DNA from: an uncultured Chryseobacterium sp. | GTDB taxonomy: Bacteria > Bacteroidota > Bacteroidia > Flavobacteriales > Weeksellaceae | Assembly (NCBI GenBank): GCA_913778085.1 | Contig: CAJYXJ010000014.1 | Coordinates: forward strand, 1-64,000 | Direction of reading: 5' to 3' | DNA: 64,000 bases | In this document: positions 34,480-41,982 of the stretch, in pieces | How the letters are laid out: each line of letters starts with the position of its first letter | Numbering within the stretch: the first letter of the stretch is position 1 | Notes under the pieces: generated by a model | What the model was told of the DNA's origin: nothing | The model's input: the letters and a program-made list of their open reading frames with translations, nothing else | The model's database searches: none | Program-made: the position numbers and the translations under genes

Positions 34480-35073
34480 TTACTTTTTTGTTGTGGTATC
34501 GTCTTCCCTTCTGCTTTCGATGATAATAACTCCGTGCTCCCCGGATCTGCCATATTTCTTTTCGGCACCCTCGCCGGTAAGAATGATGACGCTTTTTACC
34601 TGTTCGGGTTTTAGCCGCTTCATCTTCGCTTCGGAAATTCTTTTATTGTTAAGTATGATCATAGGCTTTACAGACTCTTCATATTCTTCGCTCGGCATTC
34701 CCACGATAAGCGAACGGCTCAGGAGGGTGTCGTTTACCATTTCAATGCCATGGATTCCTTTTTTAAAATCTATTTTCTTCACTTCTTCCTCTTTCATCTG
34801 CTGGCCGTTCACCGTGAAAACCGCACCACTTAATGCAAATAATCCGAATGTCAGCGTACTGATCACCGAAAAGCTGAGATCTCTTCCCAACTGGCCGGCC
34901 GTAAACCTTCCGCAGCTTCCAGGATCCGATTTTATCTGATCGATAATTATCTCATCCGGAGAAGCCGTAAAATCTCTCACGGTTTTAGAGCATACGGAAC
35001 AGAATCTTCCTTTTTCGTCGACAGACATGCTGTCCCAGTTTTCATGGCATGGCGCCGGTATGGTAAGTTTCAT
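34480..35073 (-). CDS. CHENW-motif protein, paralogue of the downstream gene
   Basis: A 197-aa protein with the same N-terminal knuckle (PCHENWDSMSVDEKGRFC, SVCSKTVRDFT) and a hydrophobic helix (LFALSGAVFTVNG). The C-terminal part is shorter and only distantly plug-like (KPMIILNNKRIS ... VKSVIILTGEGAEKKYG ... HGVIIIESR). The two genes must come from a tandem duplication, since even the DNA encoding the RFCSVCSKTVRDFTAS segment is almost identical. Function unknown; a membrane-anchored sensor or scaffold is possible. Confidence 0.55.
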   Translation of the reverse strand: MKLTIPAPCHENWDSMSVDEKGRFCSVCSKTVRDFTASPDEIIIDQIKSDPGSCGRFTAGQLGRDLSFSVISTLTFGLFALSGAVFTVNGQQMKEEEVKKIDFKKGIHGIEMVNDTLLSRSLIVGMPSEEYEESVKPMIILNNKRISEAKMKRLKPEQVKSVIILTGEGAEKKYGRSGEHGVIIIESRREDDTTTKK

Positions 35074-35213
35074 AATAATCGCTTTCTATTATAGATGCAT
35101 GATCCGTAAAAAAGGTTGGAAAGAAAAGAATATTTTTTATTATTAGTCTTTTTTACCGTAAAAAATTTCCGATATTTCGGCTTGAAAAACAGTTTCCGAA
35201 CTTTATCACTACC

Positions 35214-35714
35214 ATGAAAGAAGAAAGCATACATCGTCTGAACAATATATTTTACAGTTTAAAAACGGAAGAGGAAAAAATCAGAGACGGCCTGGCCCGG
35301 AAAAAGAGCGGAGAAGATCTTTTTCTGGAAAATTTCAGGACACTCTGCAAAAACTTTATTGAACCGAAAATGCAGGAATTCCGGAGAATGCTGAAAGAAA
35401 ACAGGTTCGGAAGCAAAATATCATTTTTTGAAGAAACGGGCACAGGGAAAGCGATCCATGCACAGACCCACATCAAACTTCAGATTTCAAGAAACGTGGA
35501 ATCTAACTTCTACGCAAACGATAAGTTTCCGCACATTATGTTTGTAGCTGACAAAAATTTAAAAAGAATCGGCATTCATACCGACACTATTTTCCAGAAC
35601 GGAACCGGTACAGCTTTTCTCAAACCCGATTTCTATACTCTGGAAACATTTGATGAAGAAACTATCGAAACAGAAATTGTAGATGCCCTTGAAAAAATAC
35701 TGGTGAACCGCTAA
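35214..35714 (+). CDS. Hypothetical cytoplasmic protein
   Basis: A 166-aa charged protein with a helical N-terminal half (NNIFYSLKTEEEKIRDGLAR; FIEPKMQEFRRMLKENRFG) and a beta-containing C-terminal half (IHAQTHIKLQISRN; HIMFVADKNLKRIGIHTD). There is no signal peptide or known motif. It stands alone with gene-like codon use, so it is probably real. I do not recognise the family. Confidence 0.5.
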   Translation: MKEESIHRLNNIFYSLKTEEEKIRDGLARKKSGEDLFLENFRTLCKNFIEPKMQEFRRMLKENRFGSKISFFEETGTGKAIHAQTHIKLQISRNVESNFYANDKFPHIMFVADKNLKRIGIHTDTIFQNGTGTAFLKPDFYTLETFDEETIETEIVDALEKILVNR

Positions 35715-35871
35715 AATCTATCCATCGAAAAAAGAGCGAAATATCAAGTCGGCAGTTTATAAAAATCTCCGATTTTTATTCTTATTTGTTCCTCTTTTTT
35801 TTAAAAGTAAAATTCTTTCCGTGGCTTAGGTGTTAGATTTTTTTAACTTAAAGATAGCACAGCCATACAAT

Positions 35872-35905
35872 AAAAACAATTGGCTCTCCTGAGGAAAGCC
35901 AATTG
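35872..35905 (-). terminator. Terminator of hsp20
   Basis: CAATTGGCT and AGCCAATTG pair with an 11-nt loop. On the minus strand the stem is followed by a T-run. Confidence 0.75.
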
Positions 35906-35921
35906 CTGTAATTCTATTGAT

Positions 35922-36377
35922 TTACTTAATTTCAATAAGTCTCGGTGCCTGTTTCTTCGCTTTTTCCGTTTTCGGAATAATCAGTTTCAGAACACCGTTC
36001 TCGTACTTCGCTTCAATGTGTTCTTCATCCACCACATCCTTCGCAAGCTCGAAGCTTCGCTGGAACGACTGGTAGCTGAATTCCCTTCGGGTATAATGCT
36101 CTTTGGATTCTTCCGTTTCATTCTTTCTTGAGGATGAAATCGTCAGGAGGTTGCCGTCCAGGGTAATCCGGAAATCATCTTTCTGCATTCCCGGTGCAGC
36201 GACTTCCACCTCGAAAGAATGGTCATTTTCCTTAATATTCACCGAAGGAACGGTAGTTAAGGTAGAAGAAAAATTGGTGTTGCCCCAATTAAAAAGTTCG
36301 CGGCTGAAAAAGTCATCGAACAGGGTACGGGTGCCGGCAGGGAGCAAGCTGCCGTTGTTTCTTTTTACGATTGACAT
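35922..36377 (-). CDS. Hsp20 / alpha-crystallin small heat shock protein
   Basis: A 151-aa holdase chaperone that keeps unfolding proteins soluble. The alpha-crystallin domain spans about 45-140 (VNIKENDHSFEVEVAAPGM; FRITLDGNLLTISSSRK; ENGVLKLIIPK). The N-terminal arm starts MSIVKRNNGSLLPAGTRTLF, and the C-terminus is APRLIEIK, with a short IEI anchor. An upstream ATG at 36515 would extend the protein through the promoter, so 36377 is used. Three TTGTCA repeats and two palindromes lie upstream. Confidence 0.92.
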   Translation of the reverse strand: MSIVKRNNGSLLPAGTRTLFDDFFSRELFNWGNTNFSSTLTTVPSVNIKENDHSFEVEVAAPGMQKDDFRITLDGNLLTISSSRKNETEESKEHYTRREFSYQSFQRSFELAKDVVDEEHIEAKYENGVLKLIIPKTEKAKKQAPRLIEIK

Positions 36378-36445
36378 AACAAACGAATTTTTAAGGTTAA
36401 ACAATAATTTTAATGAACGTATTTCAATATTTCCAAAGGTCGTAC

Positions 36446-36514
36446 CAAAGCTATACAGCTGAAATCTTGTCACTTGAAGTGAAAAATTGTCATTTTTAAA
36501 TGATAAAATTGTCA
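36446..36514 (-). promoter_or_regulatory. hsp20 promoter with phased TTGTCA repeats and two palindromes
   Basis: The minus-strand -7 element is TAGCTTTG (36446-36453). The -33 position has no TTTG box but is covered by TCACTTGAAGTGA (36470-36482), followed by TCATTTTTAAATGA (36490-36503). TTGTCA occurs at 36467, 36487 and 36509, spaced 20 and 22 bp, about two helical turns. This looks like a cooperative binding site for a stress regulator. Confidence 0.5.
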
Positions 36515-36610
36515 CATCATGAAAATCTTTTTTAATGATTGCCCCTATTTTTGATATAATTTAATTAAGAAGCAAATACGCTTTACTGATTAATCAATAA
36601 CTTTATTATA

Positions 36611-37399
36611 ATGGACTTATCTGAACATCATCTTGAAGAATTACGCCAAGCGATGCAAATCCTGGAAAACCCCGGAATTGTAGCCAAAATTACCAACGTT
36701 ATCGGTCAGCCTCTGGAAAAGGCACTGGCTTTTCTTCCCAAAAATGTATATGAAAAGATTGGAAGTATCACAGAAACCGCTTTAATGAAAGCAGCAGAAA
36801 CCGCTGTTTTTACTTTAAAAGACACTCCAAACGCAAAGCCTTCAAACGGATGGCACAAATTCGGTGTGGCGGCATTCGGAGCAGTTGGCGGATTCTTCGG
36901 ACTGCCGGCTCTTGCTATTGAGCTCCCTGTTTCCACAACCCTTATGCTGCGCTCTGTTGTCGATATAGCCCGCAGCCAGGGAGAATCCATCAATGATCCT
37001 GCTGTTAAAGTGGCCTGCCTAGAAGTTTTCGCGCTGGGCGGCCGCAGCGAATCTGATGATGCAAGCGAAAGCGGATATTTTGCAGCCCGGATTGCCCTGG
37101 CGCAGACAATGGCCGAAGCGGCAAAACAGTTTACATCCAAAACGATGGCCGATGAAAGCGCATCAGTAATTGTAAAATTAATCTCAAAAATTGCTGCGCG
37201 GTTCAGCGTGCAGGTTTCTGAAAAAGTAACGGCCCAGGCTGTTCCCGCTATCGGGGCGGCAGGTGGTGCCATTATTAATACCTTATTTATTAACCATTTT
37301 CAGGATATGGCGAAAGGTCATTTTACCGTTAGGAGGCTGGAGAAAATATATGGTGCAGATACTGTAAAAGCAGCCTATGAAGATCTGCGAAGAAAATAA
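36611..37399 (+). CDS. EcsC family protein
   Basis: A 262-aa protein of the EcsC family. Diagnostic parts are FGAVGGFFGLPALAIELPVS, TTLMLRSVVDIARSQGES and VACLEVFALGG. It is alanine-rich with several amphipathic helices. The family is named after a gene beside a Bacillus ABC transporter, but its biochemical function is unknown. It is divergent from hsp20 across a 230-bp region. A 24-bp hairpin with weak T-tract (37418-37441) follows and may stop both converging transcripts. Confidence 0.8.
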   Translation: MDLSEHHLEELRQAMQILENPGIVAKITNVIGQPLEKALAFLPKNVYEKIGSITETALMKAAETAVFTLKDTPNAKPSNGWHKFGVAAFGAVGGFFGLPALAIELPVSTTLMLRSVVDIARSQGESINDPAVKVACLEVFALGGRSESDDASESGYFAARIALAQTMAEAAKQFTSKTMADESASVIVKLISKIAARFSVQVSEKVTAQAVPAIGAAGGAIINTLFINHFQDMAKGHFTVRRLEKIYGADTVKAAYEDLRRK

Positions 37400-37446
37400 A
37401 ATATCCTGCTTAAACTTTGTCAAAGACGTGTAGCTTTGACAGAGAA

Positions 37447-38205
37447 TTAATGGTGAAAATATCTCGGATCCGGATACTGAAACGTAAAATCTAACTCGGA
37501 AATCAGTTTTTCGGACGAAATGATTCTTCCTGTATCAGTCCGCGTTCCGGTATACGGCAGCCCTTTCTGGGCATTGATAACCTCTTGTTTATTTGGATGA
37601 ACAGGAGCAACCACATTGTACACTTTCGACTCCGAATGCTTGTCCAGCATTTTTTCAATCACCGAACAGATGTCTGCATAATGAATATGGTTCACCAGTT
37701 GGTCCAGGTTAGAAATGTTGTAGTTTTTCAGCAGCCTTTCACCGCCCATCAAACCGCCCAGTCTCAGGATATTGGCCTGTGGAAATTTTTTCAAGATAAA
37801 ATTTTCGCTTTCCACTTCGGTTGCAGGCAGATCATCTTCCGTAAATTCTTTTTCGGTATCCGGATAAACACCCGTTGAGCTTGTAAAAAAGACCTGTCCT
37901 TTAAAATCGCCGATAAACCGAAGCAGGTTCTGCCGTTTTCCCGTCATTGGAATCTTTGAACCTCTCAGTCCCGAAAAAGGAACAGCAATAATAAGCGCAT
38001 CCAGTTCGGGACCTATTTTCCAAGCCTCCATTTCAGTGTCTGCTTCATCAGGAAATTTTACCAGAGTCGCGTCATAGCTTTTTACTCGCAGACTCTCCAG
38101 CTTCGATTCGGTAGTCGTTGTTGCAAAAATTTCATAATTTTTAGACAGATGTTCCGCGATATGATTTCCCAACCAGCCACAGCCGATGATTCCCAGTTTT
38201 TTCAT
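37447..38205 (-). CDS. NAD(P)-binding epimerase-like protein
   Basis: A 252-aa extended-SDR protein starting MKKLGIIGCGWLGNHIAEHL with a GxxGxxG nucleotide-binding motif. It continues with TTTTESKLESLRV, FFTSSTGVYPD in the catalytic Ser/Tyr region, and ANILRLGGLMGGERLL. It matches the YeeZ-like NAD-dependent epimerase/dehydratase group. Substrate is unknown. The frame extends upstream to 38313, but that part overlaps the toxin relic in another frame and precedes the natural GCGWLG start, so 38205 is used. Confidence 0.75.
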   Translation of the reverse strand: MKKLGIIGCGWLGNHIAEHLSKNYEIFATTTTESKLESLRVKSYDATLVKFPDEADTEMEAWKIGPELDALIIAVPFSGLRGSKIPMTGKRQNLLRFIGDFKGQVFFTSSTGVYPDTEKEFTEDDLPATEVESENFILKKFPQANILRLGGLMGGERLLKNYNISNLDQLVNHIHYADICSVIEKMLDKHSESKVYNVVAPVHPNKQEVINAQKGLPYTGTRTDTGRIISSEKLISELDFTFQYPDPRYFHH

Positions 38206-38230
38206 ATTTGATTTTTGATTTAATTGAATT

Positions 38231-38531
38231 TTAAGGCCGTAACGATTTGTAATTTTCTTCAGGATCCTGATAGTTTTGAAGAATTCTATGAATGTACAAA
38301 ATATCTTCCCCATAACTGTAAATAATAGAATTATGGTTGGTTAAAAGAAATCTGTAAAACAATGTATCTTCAAATCTCTTAAATATAACTTTCTTTTCTA
38401 AGTAACATTTTTATCGCATTTTCGAACTTCTCTAAAAAGTTCTCCAGTACATTTAAATCCCATTTCTCAACAAGAAAAGATTCTATATTAAGCAGGTCTT
38501 CCTTTGCTTTCTCAGAGATTTCGTAACGCAT
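38231..38531 (-). pseudogene. Frameshifted RelE/ParE-family toxin
   Basis: Starting at ATG 38531, the frame reads MRYEISEKAKEDLLNIESFL and continues to a stop at 38379-38381 after 50 codons. Shifting by one base near 38400 restores a frame with KRFEDTLFYRFLLTNHNS, IIYSYGEDILYIHRILQ and QDPEENYKSLRP, ending at 38231. Joined, this is a ~98-aa RelE/ParE-type toxin with a typical LYIHRILQ end. The single shift disables it, unless it is a sequencing error or programmed frameshift. Its ATG overlaps the antitoxin gene by 20 bp, as in normal pairs. Confidence 0.7.
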
Positions 38532-38859
38532 TTGCCTTGTAATTTTCCAAACGTTTTCTCATATCTTCCAGAACGATCTCTCCAGGAATTCCTTTTCCAT
38601 TCCTAAAATCTTCTTCTGTCTTCTTTAAAGACTCCAAAATTTCCTCTTTGGTTTCATTGCGCCACTCCCTCACCTCTATGGTTTTTGAGATCACCAGCAA
38701 TTCTTCCGGGGTAAATCTTTTTTCTTTCAACTTCTTGAAAAACGTCGGCTTTTTAATCCCTGATTTTTCGATAATATAAGACATTTTGAAAGGTGAATTT
38801 TTAATAATCTCATCGATGTTATTCTGAATTTCGATAAATTTTTCTATTTCCGCTATCAT
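38512..38859 (-). CDS. Antitoxin-like HTH protein
   Basis: A 115-aa protein with an N-terminal helix-turn-helix-like part (FKMSYIIEKSGIKKPTFFKK, FTPEELLVISKTIE) and a charged helical C-terminus (EEDFRNGKGIPGEIVLEDMR) suited to wrapping a toxin. It is upstream of and overlapping the frameshifted toxin. The promoter and the palindromic operator directly in front of it are as expected for autoregulation. It seems intact, so an antitoxin survives a broken toxin. Confidence 0.65.
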   Translation of the reverse strand: MIAEIEKFIEIQNNIDEIIKNSPFKMSYIIEKSGIKKPTFFKKLKEKRFTPEELLVISKTIEVREWRNETKEEILESLKKTEEDFRNGKGIPGEIVLEDMRKRLENYKANALRNL

Positions 38860-38876
38860 TTTTGTTGCTTTTTAAT

Positions 38877-38899
38877 TATCATTTTATGATACAAATATA
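38877..38899 (-). promoter_or_regulatory. Toxin-antitoxin promoter and abutting operator
   Basis: On the minus strand TATATTTG (38892-38899) is a perfect -7 element 32 nt before the ATG. It directly abuts the palindrome TATCATTTTATGATA (38877-38891; 6-bp arms, 3-bp centre), which would cover the transcription start. The rest of 38860-39206 is AT-rich, with no gene. Confidence 0.6.
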
Positions 38900-39122
38900 A
38901 TAAATTATTTATCGAAGGATCACATCCGGTTATCATATAAACAAAATCTTATTATGGAAAACCGTAAATAAGATACGGATGCTTTTTGATAATTTTACAA
39001 TTCAGAAAAAATAATCAAATAATTTGAAATGATAAAACCCCATAGGCGATTTCCTCATGATTGATAATCATCCCTAAAGCATCTGAAAACCAGATTACCT
39101 TTACAATCTAAGTTAGTTTTTT

Positions 39123-39130
39123 TATATTTG
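39123..39130 (+). promoter_or_regulatory. -7 element of the DUF2130 gene
   Basis: TATATTTG matches the consensus exactly and lies 76 nt before the ATG at 39207, giving a fairly long leader. Confidence 0.5.
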
Positions 39131-39206
39131 AACAGATTACGGTTCGGATCGGGGAAAAAACTTGCCGGGCCGCAATCAAAACAAAAGATAAAGTTGAAAT
39201 TACATC

Positions 39207-40670
39207 ATGAATGATATTAAATGTCCGCACTGCCACAAAGTTTTTAAAGTTGATGAAGCGGGTTTTGCCGATATTCTCAAACAGGTAAGGGATCATCAGT
39301 TTGAGGAAGAACTGCAATCGCGGCTGGATCTTGCCGAGAAGGAAAAAGAGAATGCCATAAAGCTTACGGAAGCCACCCTCAAAAATTCCCTCCAGAATGA
39401 GCTGGCAGATAAAGAAAAAGAAATCCTGAAGATGAGGGCTGCCTATGAAAAGACTTTGGCGGAAAGGCTGGCCGAGAAAGAAAATATGCTGACGGATCTA
39501 AAAGCAAAACTTGAAAATGCAGAGACCGAAAAAAAGCTTTCGGTTTCTGAAGCCGTTAAAAATGTAGAAAAAGAAAAAGACGATAAGGAAAAAGAAATCC
39601 TCCGATTGAAAGCCGAAATCGAACGCAGCCTGACCGAACAGCTGTCTCATAAAGACATTCTGATCTCGCAGCTGCAAACGAAACTGGAGAATGCAGAGAC
39701 CGACAAAAGGCTTTCCGTAACGGAAGCCGTCCAGAAAATAGAAAAAGAGCGGGACGATTTTGCCAGTAAAGTAACCCTCAAGGAAACCGAAAAGGAACTT
39801 TTGGAAAAATCCCTCAACGAAAAACATCTGGCGGAGCTCAAAGCCAAAGAAGACATCATCCGGCATAAAGATGAAGAAATTGCCTTCCGCAAAGACATGA
39901 AGCTTAAGCTGTCCACCAAAATGCTGGGAGAAACCCTGGAGCAGCACTGCGAAATAGAATTCAACAAGCTGAGGTCCATCGCTTTCCAGAATGCCTATTT
40001 TGAAAAAGACAACGATGCGCGGTCCGGAAGTAAGGGCGACTACATTTACCGGGAAACCGATGATGCCGGGAATGAGGTGATCTCGATCATGTTCGAGATG
40101 AAAAACGAAGGCGATGAAACCGCAACCAAAAAGAAAAACGAAGACTTTTTCAGGGAACTGGATAAGGACCGGAATGATAAAAAATGTGAATATGCCGTTT
40201 TGGTAACCCTTCTGGAAGCCGACAACGAACTGTACAACGCAGGAATCGTGGATGTATCCCATAAGTACCCGAAAATGTATGTCGTACGGCCGCAGTTTTT
40301 CATCCCGATGATTACCCTGCTCAGAAATGCCGCACTGAATTCGATGAAGGTAAAAGCGGAACTGGCCTTTATTAAAAACCAGAATATCGACATTACGAAT
40401 TTTGAAGAAAACATTAATACCTTCAAGGAAGGCTTTGCGCGGAACTACGAGCTGGCCAGCAGGAAATTCAAGACCGCCATTGAGGAAATAGACAAAACCA
40501 TTATCCATCTTCAGAAAACGAAAGACGCCCTGCTTTCCTCGGAAAACAATTTACGGCTTGCCAACAATAAGGCCGACGATCTTAGCATCAAGAAGCTTAC
40601 GAAAGGAAATCCGACCATGGCCGCCAAGTTTGAAGAACTTAAAAACGGCACCGGTAACGAACTGATGTAA
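39207..40670 (+). CDS. DUF2130 domain protein
   Basis: A 487-aa protein. It begins with a small CxxC zinc-ribbon-like start ([20 protein letters not shown]). Residues ~35-240 form a long coiled coil that contains an imperfect ~70-residue repeat ([20 protein letters not shown] and [20 protein letters not shown]). The conserved DUF2130 region follows (~240-420: [56 protein letters not shown]). The region with FEMKNE has a nuclease-like look (PD-(D/E)xK resemblance), but this is only suggestive. Function unknown; it lies in an accessory stretch. Confidence 0.8.
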   Translation: MNDIKCPHCHKVFKVDEAGFADILKQVRDHQFEEELQSRLDLAEKEKENAIKLTEATLKNSLQNELADKEKEILKMRAAYEKTLAERLAEKENMLTDLKAKLENAETEKKLSVSEAVKNVEKEKDDKEKEILRLKAEIERSLTEQLSHKDILISQLQTKLENAETDKRLSVTEAVQKIEKERDDFASKVTLKETEKELLEKSLNEKHLAELKAKEDIIRHKDEEIAFRKDMKLKLSTKMLGETLEQHCEIEFNKLRSIAFQNAYFEKDNDARSGSKGDYIYRETDDAGNEVISIMFEMKNEGDETATKKKNEDFFRELDKDRNDKKCEYAVLVTLLEADNELYNAGIVDVSHKYPKMYVVRPQFFIPMITLLRNAALNSMKVKAELAFIKNQNIDITNFEENINTFKEGFARNYELASRKFKTAIEEIDKTIIHLQKTKDALLSSENNLRLANNKADDLSIKKLTKGNPTMAAKFEELKNGTGNELM

Positions 40671-40904
40671 TTTCACATGACATCTTTTCGAAAAATAATC
40701 AGGTCTAAAAAACGTGAATCCTGAGTATAAATCGGGTTAAAAGGCCGGAAGAAGGATGCCCGATGCCGGATTTTTTTGTCAGCATTATTTATTACAGGTA
40801 TCAATCAAATCGTTTGTTACCTATCCCGACTCAACAGAATAAAGCTTCAATCATAAATGACTGAATAAATTAGATACAGCAAAATTCACGGTAAAAAGAT
40901 CAAA

Positions 40905-40934
40905 TAAAAAACTCAGCTCACCGCTGAGTTTTTT
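40905..40934. terminator. Bidirectional terminator between DUF2130 and DUF6261
   Basis: AAAAAACTCAGC and GCTGAGTTTTTT pair perfectly around a TCACC loop, with T-runs on both strands. Confidence 0.85.
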
Positions 40935-40937
40935 GAT

Positions 40938-41648
40938 TTAAGGATTCTTCGGAGGCTGCTTTTCGTCCTTTTTTCCCAAGACAGAATTTTTAGCGGCTTT
41001 TAACAGTTCATTGGTATCGCTGTACACCAGCTCCCATCCGGTAACGCCTTTCATAGCGGTTAACAGGCTGAGGTACGATTTCAGTTTCTTTTCAAGGTCT
41101 TTACGGATGGCTGTCGCGCTGGTCATCTGCCGGAGATCGGCGTTGGCTTCTGCCTGCTCCGCAAATACCAATTCAAAATTTTCATGCTTCGCCTTCATTT
41201 CGGCAAAGGCAGCAGTAAGGGACAGCAACATCATTCTCTGTGCATTTTCGGCAGTTTCCAGTTCTCCGATTAACTTTCCCATCTGTGCAGTCTGTGAAGA
41301 ATAGCTCAACCGGTCCAGATCCAGCCCAAAATTCTTAAAGACCGTATACAGCTCTTCTGCGGCCTGGTGGTTCGACGCGGATGGCAGCTTCCGGTATCCG
41401 TTCAGGAAAGATTTCAGATTGGAGTACGCAACATCCCTTTCATGATCGGCCATAGCCACCTCCTTCCCTTTTCCGCTATAAACCTGCTTGGCGTACACCT
41501 GGTCGTATTCCGTATAGGAATTCTGTAAAGCCGAAATGAGAGGATGATTGGTCACCGCAGGATATTTTCCCGATTGTGCGTTTGAAATAATTCTTTGAGC
41601 CAAAGTCGCAAGATCTTTGGTACTTAGTCTTGCTAATGTAATTTTCAT
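40938..41648 (-). CDS. DUF6261 family protein
   Basis: A 236-aa mostly helical cytoplasmic protein starting MKITLARLSTKDLATLAQRI, with RDVAYSNLKSFLNGYRKL, ENAQRMMLLSLTAAFAEMKA and a Lys/Pro-rich tail. The pattern fits DUF6261, a Bacteroidota family often found in multiple copies per genome and of unknown function. Its promoter's -33 box touches the long palindrome at 41724-41779, so its expression is probably controlled there. Confidence 0.65.
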   Translation of the reverse strand: MKITLARLSTKDLATLAQRIISNAQSGKYPAVTNHPLISALQNSYTEYDQVYAKQVYSGKGKEVAMADHERDVAYSNLKSFLNGYRKLPSASNHQAAEELYTVFKNFGLDLDRLSYSSQTAQMGKLIGELETAENAQRMMLLSLTAAFAEMKAKHENFELVFAEQAEANADLRQMTSATAIRKDLEKKLKSYLSLLTAMKGVTGWELVYSDTNELLKAAKNSVLGKKDEKQPPKNP

Positions 41649-41695
41649 ACGGAAAATGTGTTTTTTTTGTTATTTATTTAAAAAATTCATGAAAA

Positions 41696-41726
41696 CAAAG
41701 ATAAAAATTTAGTATTTAACAACAAA
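41696..41726 (-). promoter_or_regulatory. Promoter of the DUF6261 gene
   Basis: On the minus strand TTTG (41723-41726), a 19-bp spacer and TATCTTTG (41696-41703) match the Bacteroidota -33/-7 promoter. The leader is 47 nt. Confidence 0.65.
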
Positions 41727-41779
41727 CAATATTATTAGAAATAAAATACACTTGTATTTTATTTCTAATAATATTGTTT
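41724..41779. repeat. 56-bp perfect palindrome
   Basis: The arm at 41724-41750 (AAACAATATTATTAGAAATA then AAATACA) is the exact reverse complement of 41753-41779, around a 2-bp CT centre. With 27-bp perfect arms it can form a cruciform or hairpin. One end overlaps the -33 box of the DUF6261 promoter. The core TACACTTGTA resembles TACAATTGTA at 41831-41840. Confidence 0.9.
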
Positions 41780-41829
41780 TACAATAATGTAAAATGTATT
41801 TCTTTACAAACAGAGGTGTTTTAATTAAA

Positions 41830-41841
41830 ATACAATTGTAT
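41830..41841. promoter_or_regulatory. 12-bp palindrome with TACAnnTGTA core
   Basis: ATACAATTGTAT is perfectly palindromic and shares its core pattern with the centre of the 56-bp palindrome 80 bp away. The pair could be binding sites of one dimeric regulator. Confidence 0.45.
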
Positions 41842-41927
41842 GAGATTACAAACAACCTTGTTTGAAACAAAATACAGATGCAGAAGGTTTGTTTTAGATG
41901 TGAAAAAATTCCGTAGAAATACGCAAG

Positions 41928-41956
41928 TTGTTATATTATTTCTTTTAATATATTTG
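41928..41956 (+). promoter_or_regulatory. Promoter of the cyclase-like gene
   Basis: TTG (41928-41930), an 18-bp spacer and TATATTTG (41949-41956) match the consensus. The ATG at 41983 follows after 26 nt, which supports that start and rules out longer upstream frames. Confidence 0.65.
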
Positions 41957-41982
41957 ATAATTATAATAAACTATAGCGAAAT

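Larger units (their letters stand above)
41649..41982. other. Divergent regulatory region between DUF6261 and the cyclase-like gene
   Basis: A 334-bp, very AT-rich region with no real gene. It contains the DUF6261 promoter (41696-41726), a 56-bp palindrome (41724-41779), a 12-bp palindrome (41830-41841) and the cyclase-like gene promoter (41928-41956), each listed separately. Confidence 0.6.

Noticed and set aside
36378-36515. Upstream start of the Hsp20 frame
   Set aside because: The extension runs through the hsp20 promoter and repeats, and the natural small heat shock protein start is at 36377.
38206-38313. Extended start of the epimerase-like gene
   Set aside because: The extension is the out-of-frame reading of the toxin relic; the Rossmann motif begins at the ATG at 38205.
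39498-40508. 336-codon minus-strand ORF
   Set aside because: It is antisense to the DUF2130 coiled-coil region. Its Phe/Gln-rich composition results from reading the Lys/Glu repeats backwards.
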